This document shows positions 45,347 to 56,700 of a stretch of 64,000 nucleotides of DNA, one piece after another. The notes below the pieces were generated by a model that had not been told where the DNA came from, ran no database searches, and saw nothing but the letters and a program-made list of their open reading frames with translations. The DNA is from Trachythela sp. YZ-2020 (lineage: Eukaryota > Cnidaria > Anthozoa > Malacalcyonacea > Clavulariidae). A program made the translations under genes and the position numbers. The DNA lies in the NCBI GenBank assembly GCA_016169945.1, contig JADLSH010000369.1:2232001-2296000 (forward strand), in the 5' to 3' direction. How positions within the stretch are numbered: the stretch's first letter is position 1; every line of letters starts with the position of its first letter.

Positions 45347-47456
45347 ACACTCTGCATGCTTGAAAGATTAATTATTTTACAAACCGACAAATGTATTGAT
45401 AGATCTTGTTATACTTTACTCTTATAAATTTTTGGGCACGCTTCTCTCCCTTTCCTCTCACATACGCATGACCAACTGCATGATGAAGGCAATGTGATTT
45501 GGAGAGACACGTAGTTTGATGCCGACAAGACGCTCTATGGAGCTATGGAAAAAGCATAATATAACTGCATTGCTTCAATTGCTTAAATTTTGCAAGTACG
45601 GCATGATCTTCCTCTTCAATCTAGACTTTATTGTTTATCCAAACACACTATATATCAAATGGCGGAGTAATATTTTCAGAAATTTATAGATGAATGCGTT
45701 GTTGATTTCGGCATGTAATGCATGCTATAATAATATTAAAAAAACTCATTAATAATTCATGAGGAAAAGACAAAGGAAATCACTACCGTGTCAGTGGTTT
45801 TATATGTGATAAAAAATCATGTTAATTTACATAAACTTTAGCTTTGATTTTCTCGGCTTAGACAATGTTTATTTTTAAAATTACTTCGCCAATGAACTCA
45901 TAAGATGGGTCGTTTTTTAAGCCATTTAAAACACTCGCAGTTCGTGCTTTATCAGATATAAAAAAACTCGTGCTGCGCACTCGTGTTTTATATCTGATAA
46001 AGCACTCCTGCTCGTGTTTTAAATAGTACTGACATAATCTTTATTTACGTGTCAGGTGAATTTAGTATTTCTGCTAATGGAGGACACAACTAACTAATAC
46101 TATAAAGTCTAGATTGCGGGGGGGGGGGGGGTGGTCGCCCCCCATCCCACCGAAATTTCCGTCACTGTAACCATAGCATATATAGCATAGTTTATCTTTA
46201 ACCAATGCAAATGATATACATTTCAAGGCAAACAACAAACTCGCACGACGACCAAGTATGATTATGTAAATATAATGATCAACTTGTGAATTGTGATTTC
46301 GTTCCTCAATACTAGATAGTGAAACGTCGCAATAACTCAGTGAATTGTTGGTGGATTTCGTTCAAAAAGCTACCAAAAGCAAGAGCTTGATTAGGAGAAC
46401 AATTTAATATGTGCTTTATACACTAAAGAAGACATTAAAGTCTTAAAAAAATTAAATAATTTTGGCAAAAAATTACGTGATCTATGCGTAAAAATGACGT
46501 AATTTTGAATTTTGTGGACAACCACGACTTTGTCCACTCAGAGGTGTTCACTATTGGAGAAAACACGCGAGGGCCGAGGGTAATTCATAACTCGGTCGCC
46601 GGGCTTCTGCCCCAGCTAGCGACTAATTACTATATAATTATAGATCTTGTCGGGCATTGAAACGCAACAGATTCTTTAACTTATAATATAGCAACCTCGA
46701 TAATATAGTGGCAATACTCCAATAGGTAACTCAGACAGGTTATTCATCAACATAACTCATCAGTCATAAATCAAATACATCTCCCAAATATTCCACAAAA
46801 TATGTTGCCAATAAGACAGTCAAGTCAAACTAAGCTGATATTTTAGCTCCGAAGCGTTTTTGGTCAGAACTATAAAGATTCTTCAGATGATCATATTATC
46901 AAATAATCATTACTGTACACCGTTCAAGAAGTCGCTGAGCAGGATGACAATAACGGTAAATTAAGTACATTCCCTTCAATAAGAATGAACATATCCGAAC
47001 AATGAGTGATAGGAATTCAATGTTATTTCACTAAAATACCTCCTATATAGCCTTTATCAGCAAGCAGTGACAGATAATTAAATAACTGCATGTGATTTAT
47101 TGTGCCAATTAATAAACTTATCACGCAAATACAGCGAGTTGGAGTGAGGCAATTGATTGGCAACAATGACAATTGTTGATACAGAAATCTGTCGATCTTT
47201 GCCGTCCGATGGTTGGTGGATGTTAAATGGTTAAAACATTACACTATAAAACCTTGGAACTGGAAAAAAGCATTCAAAATGTGCGCTTAATTCCTCAAAC
47301 AAAAGCCTATATGGAAGATTTGAGATACTTATTTATGCCATTCACAGTAAAATCGCGTCAAAACCAATTTGAAATTCAACTCCTTTAACCGTATATGGTT
47401 GAAGTAAACATGAATTCTTCAGTTCAGGTCATGTTAATTTATCTCCAATTATGGAA
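45347..47456. other. Gene-free stretch with small palindromes
   Basis: It contains a palindrome at about 45927-46024, a G-run at 46118-46131 followed by a hAT-like right end (about 46146-46168), and otherwise AT-rich sequence. No exon is supported. Confidence 0.4.
45927..46024. repeat. Palindromic repeat TTTAAAACACTCG ... CGTGTTTTAAA
   Basis: CATTTAAAACACTCGCAGTTCGTGCTTTATCAGATATAAAA is mirrored by TTTTATATCTGATAAAGCACTCCTGCTCGTGTTTTAAATA around a CGTGCTGCGCACTCG centre. It is a short MITE-like hairpin with no ORF. Confidence 0.75.
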
Positions 47457-47673
47457 TTATTTTAGTGCAAAGTCCAAATGTGAAGATAATTTTAGGATAA
47501 TATTGTGTTCCAAATGACTACTTGAATGGGTAGCAATCAACCACATATCTATTCGCACCCGCCCCTTATACATCCAAGGACGCTGGAACGACCAAAACGG
47601 CAAAAGGTCATGGGGAGAAGATTCTAGGTTATCACGGCGGTACACTAATTTCTGCATTTTGCCATAGAAAGTT
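47457..47673 (-). CDS. Possible terminal exon of an unrecognised gene
   Basis: An acceptor-like TTTATGATTTCCAACAG precedes an open frame reading TFYGKMQKLVYRRDNLESSP, then HDLLPFWSFQRPWMYKGRVR, ending FALK and a stop at 47457. The composition (W, Y, R, conserved-looking WSFQRPWMYKG) looks coding, and 45 of the first 50 residues would be unusual by chance. I do not recognise the family, and no upstream exon was found between 47674 and 49060. Chance is still possible. Confidence 0.3.
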
Positions 47674-47998
47674 CTGTTGGAAATCATAAAAGCTATATGA
47701 ATTGGTCTTTAATTTATATAGTTCTAACTTCTTCCACAAGGTTGTTAACTCAAAATAGGAATGATCTATATTTCTAAATAACATATTTCCCTAAAATAAA
47801 AAGGGCATGGTGAAAGGTAAGAACAGCTCTTCCCCCACCCAGTTGTTACTGCCTGCATGAATAAGTGCATAATATACAGATTTCGTAAAAGAAATGCGTA
47901 TCATTATAAACAATTCAATACTTGCCAAACGAGGCGGTGGTAACCACAATTCTTAAAAAGGGTTAAACAACAACACGCTGTGCCTATGGGAAGCACGG

Positions 47999-48310
47999 GT
48001 GGCAGATGCGTTAGCGCGCTGTCTCTTACCTCTGAGTTAAGCCTGCTATACTGCAGGTCGAGGGCAGGGATTTACCTAGGTTGGGTAACGTCCTTGTGCT
48101 TGATAAACTCATGCATGTAAGTAGGGATTGGTTGGTTCTCTCTAGTGCTTCGAGGAAATTCTCCGGTTTTCCTCCCTCACTAAAAACGAACCCTTAGGGA
48201 TTAACCTTAACTATAACTAACCCTCGGAACCTTTGCCAATTGGGTTGTAAAATCTGTTATTGTGTTAAGTCTTTCTGTCCACCTAAAAGTGGTAAACATT
48301 ACATAACATA
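47999..48310 (+). mobile_element. SINE-like element, diverged
   Basis: GGCAGATGCGTTAGCGCGCTG resembles an A box and GCAGGTCGAGGGCAG a degenerate B box about 50 bases later. The body contains AATTCTCCGGTTTTCCTCCC, matching the CTCCGGTTTCCTCCC word of the SINEs at 27616 and 62490. The tail after CTAACCCTCGGAACC is not shared. It is probably a different subfamily of the same tRNA-derived SINE group. Confidence 0.6.
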
Positions 48311-49060
48311 TTATGAAAATCAGTGAAAGAGTAGAAATTAAAGTGTTAATTGATTATACTCCAATTAACTTAAATCGGTGAAATTGCCTTCATCATATTA
48401 CATAGCCATATATATACATTTGTACTGTATATTGTGTGTGCACTAAATCTATTAAAGGTAACATTCAACGTCATTCTTGAACCTTCGGAATATTTAGTGG
48501 GTGGTCTATAGACTATAGATTATCTTACGAAACTTATTCCAAAGTTGCAGAATAGGGCGATCCGTACATAGATGCTTATGAATTATGATTTCTGGACAAA
48601 CAAAAGTGCATGTTTGAAAGATTACTAGAAAAAAATAGAACGTTGGGAATAAACAGCTGTGTTAACGGATAGTTGGATGAGAGGAATATAAAAAGTAAAT
48701 ACGTATTCTAGCCATGGTATTAGTCATGTATTTTATCGAATATCGTCTGAGTTCTAACAACTTGTCCGGTGTCACGTAAACGGGGCCTCAATCCGACAAT
48801 AAGAATTAATCATATAACAAACGGCAAGAACGTGAAGTCAGATCCAGCCATATTTTGATGTTTTAAATTATTGACAGGTCAATCTCCCAATTAAGACATT
48901 TGTAGGCAATCTTTGCCTTTGGACTTTATATGATCAGAATTTTTGCAATGTCAGTAGATCATGTGACCAAAAAATAACAATGATTGACTATATAATGAAT
49001 CGTTCATGAGCATGAAATTGGAATCCCTAGCTCAAACTCTGTAGTTCAGGAGCATTTCAC
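48311..49060. other. Gene-free stretch
   Basis: No exon can be supported, and I see no clear repeat. Confidence 0.35.
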
Positions 49061-49300
49061 TCAACCAGACAATATTATTCTGTCACGTGAATGGCCTTTC
49101 AAAACCCGGTTAAACACAGCATCAAACACAGGTGATTGTTCATCAACACTAGTGACTGTTGGTTCGTACATTTCAAAAACTCGTTCTGCGTGTATATTCG
49201 CAGTATCGAAACACTCGAATTTCTCGAAAGCAATGATATACTTGGGCTTTAGCGCTCCAAATCCATTTTCTTTCTCGTGCTTTGATATCACGATAAAACA
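49061..49300 (-). CDS. Uncharacterised ORF in repeat-like context
   Basis: The frame reads CFIVISKHEKENGFGALKPK, then YIIAFEKFECFDTANIHAER, then VFEMYEPTVTSVDEQSPVFD and ends IILSG before a stop. It is protein-like, but the nucleotide sequence contains palindromic words (CGAGTGTTTTATCGTGATAT, AAATTCGAGTGTTTCGATA) of the kind found in the MITE at 45927. It may be element-derived sequence that happens to be open. No splice sites link it to RSPH1 next to it. Confidence 0.25.
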   Translation of the reverse strand, partial: CFIVISKHEKENGFGALKPKYIIAFEKFECFDTANIHAERVFEMYEPTVTSVDEQSPVFDAVFNRVLKGHSRDRIILSG

Positions 49301-50007
49301 CTCGAACTCGTTACAGGGTGCGATAAAACCAGATTTTCATTTGTGCATTGGTACTCCAATGATTATTGCCACGTACCTGAGCTGATACAAACTTAGGACT
49401 CAAGGTGTACTTAGTCACAGTTGTCTGAAAGTCTCATTCACAGTTTCATTCTTAACTTGAAAATACCAAGAAGGAACACAACACAAACAGAATATGCGTA
49501 TAAGCGAGTTCTGTGACTAAGAGACATGTCCGACTGCGAGATGTCGAATTTACAAATTGGTCATATGGTACTGTACAAGTAAAATGTGAGTACGCAGTAG
49601 TTATAGTCCTGTGCACCTGCGTGGTACTTGGCTGGAAAAAAGAAGTACCAGACAGTAATACTGACGTACCTCTGGTACGTAAGTACGCGAATTATCGCAC
49701 TCTAAATAGTACTTCTAATGTACAACTGGTTTTTTTACAATTATCTTTATTTTCAGTATGCAAACATACAAGGAATATCTCATGTAGGCAATATAAATCA
49801 CACAACTATAATGCATGCAGATATCAAAACTACTTAATTTATGTACATATAACTTGCCTGAACGGCTATTCAAAATATTTTACAGGAACAAAGATGATTC
49901 TACTAAATCTTATCAGTTCTCCACTTCAATTCGTCCAGTGAAAGCAGTCACATTTACTCAATGAGATATTCTGGTTATACTTCGTCCAATAGATTAGTCT
50001 GGTCAAG
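49301..50007. other. RSPH1 3' flank, no gene
   Basis: The plus-strand frame at 49513-49941 crosses palindromic words such as GTACCTCTGGTAC and has no domain. TTTATT near 49747 may be the RSPH1 polyadenylation signal (AATAAA on the minus strand). Confidence 0.35.
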
Positions 50008-52380
50008 TTATTCTAATTGGATAGCTTGAATATGTGAACATTTCCATTTGGACGTTGTCGCATTCATTATTTCATCTTCTTCAGTTTCGCCAGGTATTTC
50101 TAATTGCTCTAATTTATATTCACCGACTTGTTCACATCCTGCATCAAACTGAAACTTCCCTGAACCGACTGTCAAGTCGTCCAGAAACTTTCCAAGGAAA
50201 CGGTGATTGGAATAGAGAATCTCCCCAGATCCCTGACGTCTACCGCGCACCCACATGCCTAACAAGAACAAGAAGAATAAAGTAAGCTCAACATTGCCAT
50301 TTGAATGACAAAACACAACTTAATAATTACCATGTCACATATGTGCACTAAACAGTCGTACAGCTCGTATGAAGCAAACAGTTCATCTATTCACTCATTA
50401 CTCAAACCACGTAATACAACATTTCATAGTTTAAAGTGAAATCCAGTAAATACCTTTATATTTCGCGCCACTTGCTGCATACGTGTACGTCCCTTGACCA
50501 TGTCTATGATGCTCGTACCAGTCTCCTTCGTAGGTATCGCCATTCATGTAGTAATATATTCCAAATCCATTCCTTTGATTATCGATCCAACCTCCTTCAT
50601 AGCGCGAACAATCTAAAACAATACACATTTTTATTTTGAAGTGTATCTGACACATAGTTCAAAGGTGGCTAGCAAATACCCATTTCCAGCCGACAATTTC
50701 AAAAAGTATAAAATAAAACAAATTCCGAAGAATTGCATCTTGAAAATCCAAGATATGGACTAAAATCAAGACAAAAGTTTATGGTGGTATTTCGACTGTG
50801 TGGTGTTAATTATAAACGGTATACCTGAAAAGTACTAAAAACACTTCGATGTTTCGGGCGAAGGCCCTTCCTCCTGACGAAGGCTTGAAACGTCGAAGTG
50901 TTTTTTATCACTTTCAGGTAGTTCAGACACCAGCCATGCTTATTTTAGAATACCCCCTGCACTAGAACCCCACGATTGATGCGAAAAAATGTTGGAAAAG
51001 TGATGCTATAGATATAGTCAGGGAACGCAATTAGGGGTCCAGCAATGAAATCGATTGTAATTCATACCTGGATACCAAAATGTGCCATGTCCGTGTCTCC
51101 GCCCCTTAGAATACTCTCCAACATATTTCGCAGAATTTCTAAAACGATAAGTTCCATTGCCATGTCTTTTCCCGTATTCATATTTTCCTTCGTACGTGTC
51201 GCCATTAGGAAATGTTGCTTTGCCTACACCATGTCGTTCGTCGTTGTTATTGCGACCACCTTCGTATTCCTAAAAAATATAAAAGTATAAACAAGATACA
51301 AAGTTAATTTAATATCTAGTCAAAATCAGTTCACACGATGGGTTTTTGTAACGAATTTTGGATCCACAGTTGACCTCTCCCCAGTCGCCTGATGAAAATA
51401 CCTTTTGCTATGTGTCTTACTCATAGACATAGCTCATTACCATGGCCATGGGCGGAGATCCGGGGGCGGGGATCAATATTCACTCGGGGAGTCAAATATT
51501 AGTGCCAATCCAGAAGCTGTGGCAATATTCGCAACGAGTTGATAATTTCAATCAGTAGGGGAAAACATTAAACTTCCTCGAAAATCAAGTCTTCCCAAAC
51601 GACGGGTTTTTGACTATATATCAGTTAGCTGAAGCAAAGAAACGACAAAAACAAAGCTTGGCCATGCAGACTACAAAAACTGTCGAGCTTGGAACAGTCA
51701 GAGAATTTAGTCCAAGCTTCCCAGTCAACTTTGATCATTCTTCTGTGTGAACATCAATTTACTACTGACAGTACTGTATATGCGAGCAGCGTTCTGTCAC
51801 CGAAGTTGTTGAATGTCGCTAGATTTCTATGGCAATTACAAAGGCTGACAATTGTAAGGGGAAGTCAGCCTTAGGCTTTAGAAGATTTAGATTCGAAATA
51901 TACAGTTATAAATATAAGGCTATAAAGTTTTCTAAATTTTGGGCATCTTGCTCGATAGAAATGAATGTTGAAGGGTTTTTGTAATTTTCGCTCGTGACAA
52001 TTAATAACTCTTCAACGTGACAATTACAAGGCTTCACATTTTCTGTCCTTTGTCTTTGACGTTATGCCGCTTAATACTAAGAAATATCTTATAGGTCAAA
52101 GCAGATTCAAAGTTTCCGTAAACATTTACATGGGTTTTGGATACCCAGAAAGATCAACCTCGCATAATAGCTTACCACTTGGCTAATATACACCTGCTGT
52201 AGGAGAACAGCAACAAACAAGCTTATGAGAACCAATATTTCCTTTTCTTGCTCAGAAATAAACAAGCTTAAAACTGAATCTTTCAAAGAATGGCAAACAA
52301 TGAGAAAATATAAGATGTTTACTTACACCAATGTTAATGCCAGGATCTTCCTCAAATTCATCAGAATCAACATCAGACAT
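50008..52380 (-). CDS. RSPH1: RSPH1, radial spoke head component 1
   Basis: A structural protein of the axonemal radial spoke head in motile cilia and flagella. The four exons are 52327-52380, 51068-51269, 50454-50612 and 50008-50258. All borders are GT-AG with consistent phases, totalling 222 codons including the stop (221 residues). The start [14 protein letters not shown] resembles the acidic N-terminus of other RSPH1 proteins. Six MORN repeats follow, such as [38 protein letters not shown] and [18 protein letters not shown], then [20 protein letters not shown] and [13 protein letters not shown]. The last words match the vertebrate sequence type QGKFL...GPGKYVFDVGCEQHGEYRL. The C-terminal acidic tail of vertebrate RSPH1 (about 309 residues) is much shorter here. 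Intron 2 contains a hammerhead-like repeat. Confidence 0.95.
50823..50940. repeat. Hammerhead-like foldback repeat, copy 3
   Basis: ACCTGAAAAGTACTAAAAACACTTCG is mirrored by CGAAGTGTTTTTTATCACTTTCAGGT. On the plus strand CTGACGA (50874-50880) is followed by a short AGGCTT and then GAAACGTC (50887-50894). On the minus strand GGGCCTTCGCCC, a perfect 4-bp stem, precedes GAAAC. The words CTGANGA, stem II, GAAA and a GTC cleavage triplet are the hammerhead core, here present but not all well arranged in a single strand. It lies in RSPH1 intron 2. Confidence 0.55.
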
Positions 52381-52754
52381 GACTACAGCTTGATCAAAGA
52401 AAAATAACGAGACAACAAACCCACAAGTTTTCGGTGTATTTTCACTATGACAACGAAGTGTACACCAAATTTACATATGTTTTCAAATTTGCAGCATTAA
52501 ATATCTGAAAACAAATGCATACACGCTAAGTAGTCCAATGGGAGTAGTCATTAATGCATTTAATTGTAGTGCATGACGTATATATACGTATGTGGCTCCC
52601 GGCGCAAATGAAGCTGTTCACCATTAGTCCAAGTAATGACACTGCACATCTATAAATGACGTGTTCTGAGTCGGGATAAAAGAGCAGGTGGATCAAATGT
52701 ATAAATATCTTGAGTGGTTCCAGCTAGCGATGAATAATATTCTTGAGGATTATG

Positions 52755-52975
52755 GGTCAAACTATCTGAAAAATATAGAACTTCGACGTTTGCTCAGCAG
52801 AGTCTTTCCAAACCTCGCGCCACCTCTCACCATCTTGCAACTTTTCGAAAGTAACTAGAAAGCATCTGTACCTGTGGAAGAGAGAGAGCGCGAAGGCCCT
52901 GCGTCTGGAAGTTAGATGAAGGGTATTCCCTCGAAAGGTCGAAGTTCCTTTTCAATAGCGTATTGTACACCTCGT
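52755..52975. repeat. Hammerhead-like foldback repeat, copy 4
   Basis: AACTATCTGAAAAATATAGAACTTCGACGTTTG (52760) and GAAAGGTCGAAGTTCCTTTTC (52934) are inverted relatives. In the right half, AGATGAAGGGTATTCCCTCGAAAGGTCGAAG holds ATGA, a perfect AGGG-TATT-CCCT hairpin, then GAAA and GTC, close to a hammerhead (TAGATGA in place of CTGATGA). It lies upstream of the RSPH1 start on the minus strand. Confidence 0.55.
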
Positions 52976-53006
52976 GTTTAACATTTAACCTACCTTATAA
53001 CATAAT

Positions 53007-53238
53007 AGGGCCATTTATACGGGAGAAAATAAGTCGCGACTTACATAAGACGCAAACACACTCGTATAAATGGTCAAATTCTAGTAAGTCGCGACTTACA
53101 ATAAAAACAGGGGTTTAGACTAGTCCACAATAAGTCGCGACTTATTGTAATTTGACCATTTATACGAGTATGTTCGCGTCTTATATAAAACGCGTCTTAT
53201 GTAAGTCGCGACTTATTTTCTCCCGTATAAATGACCCT
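53007..53238. mobile_element. Palindromic MITE with AGGGCCATTTATACGGGAG ends and AAT duplication
   Basis: The ends AGGGCCATTTATACGGGAGA and TCTCCCGTATAAATGACCCT are inverted repeats. AATAAGTCGCGACTTA-type words occur four times. The flanking AAT is repeated (53004-53006, 53239-53241), as expected for a 3-bp-TSD class such as PIF/Harbinger. No ORF. Confidence 0.82.
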
Positions 53239-53754
53239 AATGTGGCTTACATGCATATGTTAACTTTTACCATCATAATTCAGCGAATCACAATAAAACA
53301 TCATTTTCCATAACTTATTTTAACAAAATTAAAAATATTAATACAAAACTTTAATTACGTATATACTTGTAAAAAACGCCTAGTGTTGTATGTGAAATTG
53401 ATGCGTATTATATACAAACATGAATGCCAGTGGCAACATAGTCAATCGAGATATAGTCTGGAAACTCAGTAAACTTCAATGTGCACGTCTGTAATGAGTT
53501 AAGATTTTATATTGAGACCTCGTTTATACACTAGAGCAAAGGATTCCGAATTCGCTAATAAAAGTATCCGGATTCGAGTATTCGCATCATTGGATGATTG
53601 CTTCCTTATGCAAAAAATTCATTGTCTTCACCGTGCAAAGTTTGCATAAACATGAACAAAAAAGTAGAACAAAGACTTTGGCCGAGTTTCCAGACCATAT
53701 CGTGATTGACTATGGTAGCACTAAATGTATATATTTACAAACTTTAACTTTTCA

Positions 53755-56700
53755 TCAATTGTTCATTATTTCCTCACTATGTGATCTAATTTCTTGTTCT
53801 AGCAATTCGTCATCCTGAAATACAAGAAAAAGGAAGTTTATATACTGTATACATCTACATACATCAACTTAACACAGCGTAGCCAAAACAACCACATGGG
53901 TGATAAGGAGACCTAATATACGGTTGTATTCTTATGTTTTGGGCAAGAACGTTGTACATCGAAGGCCTGTTCACACGATCCGATTTGTCGGATCTGATTC
54001 TCCTGCTGACGTATGTGATTCACACAATACAACAACTACATTTTTCGCCAGGAATGAGCCAATGGCCTTACGCTTGTCAGCAAATCCAGTAAATCGCATG
54101 CGTCAAGAGAATTGGATCCGACAAATCCGATTGTGTGAACAAGCCTTTAGGGTTGTGATTGCATGGGGTCGTGATCAAAGAGAAATATATTCGTGCACGA
54201 AACAAGAAGATGCAACTTAATATTTGCTGTACATCTCAAACGTGGTGGTTCAGTACATAGTATTCTACAATAAGATGTTGCGGTTCGTGTCTGAACTACC
54301 TGAACAAAACACAAAACAAAGAAGAATAGAAACACCATATGTATTCATAGCACACTGAGTACTGTACTTCAGCATTTCATATTTTACTAAAAGCAGCATA
54401 TTTGCCAGCATTGAGGATGGATCTAGTCTTACAAGTTGGGTAAATAAACAAACACGGTGTTCCCACACAAAAAAGAACAAATTATATACTGTAACATGCC
54501 AGGTTTTGTCCAGGACTTTTTAGGACCGTTAAACAGCCCAACAAACTTATGCTGTGAAAGTCAGAGAAAACTTTGGACTAAAAACTCTGGTTGTTATTTA
54601 CTACACTTACGTCGACTTCATCCTCGCTAAATTCTTCACCACACATGTTCGCATCTGTGTTAAAAATATCTAAGATTTTTCGCTGGCTGTAAATATTAAA
54701 TGTATAAATTGTAACTCTTATCAAATCACCCATTTTACAGGTATATCATGTCATGTGCAATGGCCAACCTCGTACCCAGGGCCCGCCCGCCCGATTTCCT
54801 TTTTAAAAATCGGGCGGGCGGGTCCTGGGTACGAGGTTGATACATGGCCATTGGTATCTACACAGTAATACCTCTCTTTAGCTAATTGTCATTTCTGAAA
54901 ACTAATGAGACGTTTCTGAAGTTGTTAAACCTCTAAACACGCGCGCTCCTGGTTTTAAAGGCCGTTTTCCACTTCAAACGTATCGTAACGTACCGTAGCA
55001 TTTTCGTTTGTCTCCAAGTCATTAGTTCTACCCGAGTGCTCAGGAAACAAAGAAATACGCTACGTTTCGCTACGATACGGTTGCAGTGGAAAACAACCTT
55101 AAACTTTATAAGGTACAGCACCCTTGCTCATTTATTAAACCGAGGATCATGTCGCGGCAGCTCAGAAGACCCCCTCCCCCGGAATTGGACGAAGGTTTCT
55201 AGCTAAAGAACGAAGCAATCTCATTGTTCTGAACACAAAAGCATCGGTAAGGAGCTAATGAAAATCACGCTTCCGAGAAGCTGCCAGTTCGTAACTTCGT
55301 AATGCTGTTTAACACATATTTCGAATAAAATACCAAATTGCAATGCACCCTTTAGATAACTACGTCACGAATACTTCCTTATCAATTTACTCTTTAGGTT
55401 CTAGCCAAGTCCATTGGCATTAATGAGCACACTACTGTATGTTAATTTTGAACTACCGTAAACCTACAGTATATAATTATTTGGTATACCGTACTTACTC
55501 GTTTGAGTGCCGCAGCGCTTTTTAAATTTGTAGTGTTTTTGATGCGGCGCTTATTCGAGGGTGGCTCTCTTTAAAAATTATTCTATTTGTATCTGCCTTC
55601 ACAGCGGAATTGCGCTTTTCCAAAATTCTGGAGTGAGAGTTCAACGACAGAGCATTGAAATATACGCACTTTGAACTTAAAAACAATGTAGTACAGGATA
55701 GTAAATGTCCGGGGTATACGTACTGTACTGTACTACGGTACTGTACTGTACTGTACTACGGTACTGTGCTGTGCTGTGCTGTACTACTGTACTGTGCTGT
55801 ACTGTGCTACTGTACTGTACTGTACTGTACTGTACTGTACTGTACTGTACTGTACTGTGCTGTACTGTGATTTGCTACATTTCGACTCGAATTTTCTTTT
55901 AATGTAAGCTTTTTTAAATTTCATTCTTTTAAATAGGTGAAAATATACTGCAAGCAGTGAGTCTAGAGAGTAATTCTCTTACATTTCTTCATATCTTTCC
56001 TCTTTTAAGTGAGTTTTAACATTTTCAAAGTTTTTGATATCTTTATCAACCTAAAAGTTAAAAATAGAACGATTTTGATAAATTTGAATATTTGATGAAG
56101 AAACTTGGCTAACGAAAAAGAATATTACCTCCGATGAAAATCCAAACTCTGACCAATCATATGTCATGATCTCACTACCATTTTTCCTACAAAGTAAAGT
56201 GTTCCAGTAATTGTGTTTGAAAAGTTGGAGGTACGTACTTGTATGTAATATTTAAAGCACGACTACGAGAGTTTTACCACTGTATAAAACGTCAGAACGT
56301 GATAAAATTCAATGTAGTTTTAATAGTGATTTATTTTTTAAGAGTCTGTCTGGCTGCGCAATATTGAGTCTGCGCAATTCAATCTAAGTTTGTAGTAAGA
56401 AAATTGAATGGCTGTTTTGCTATTAATAGTATATGCACCTATTTAGCTATTAAACAAACCTCATTTCATCCAATAAGTTTCCATAATTTTTTTGAAGATT
56501 TAACAAATACTTGATTGGAATCCCACTTTCACAAACCTAGAACATAGGAATATATACATTTTGAACAATTGTAAGGTTATACTGTAGAAAAATTTGGCTA
56601 ACTCTGTTTACATCGTTGCTATCCAATTCACAAGTTTGGATAACTGACATGCCTAGTTACTATTGTTCAAGTTTGCAAAAAACTTAGAATAGAACAAACT

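Noticed and set aside
55705..55902. Long Cys/Tyr/Leu-rich open frames
   Set aside because: They are the translation of the (TACTG)n microsatellite and have no biological meaning as proteins.
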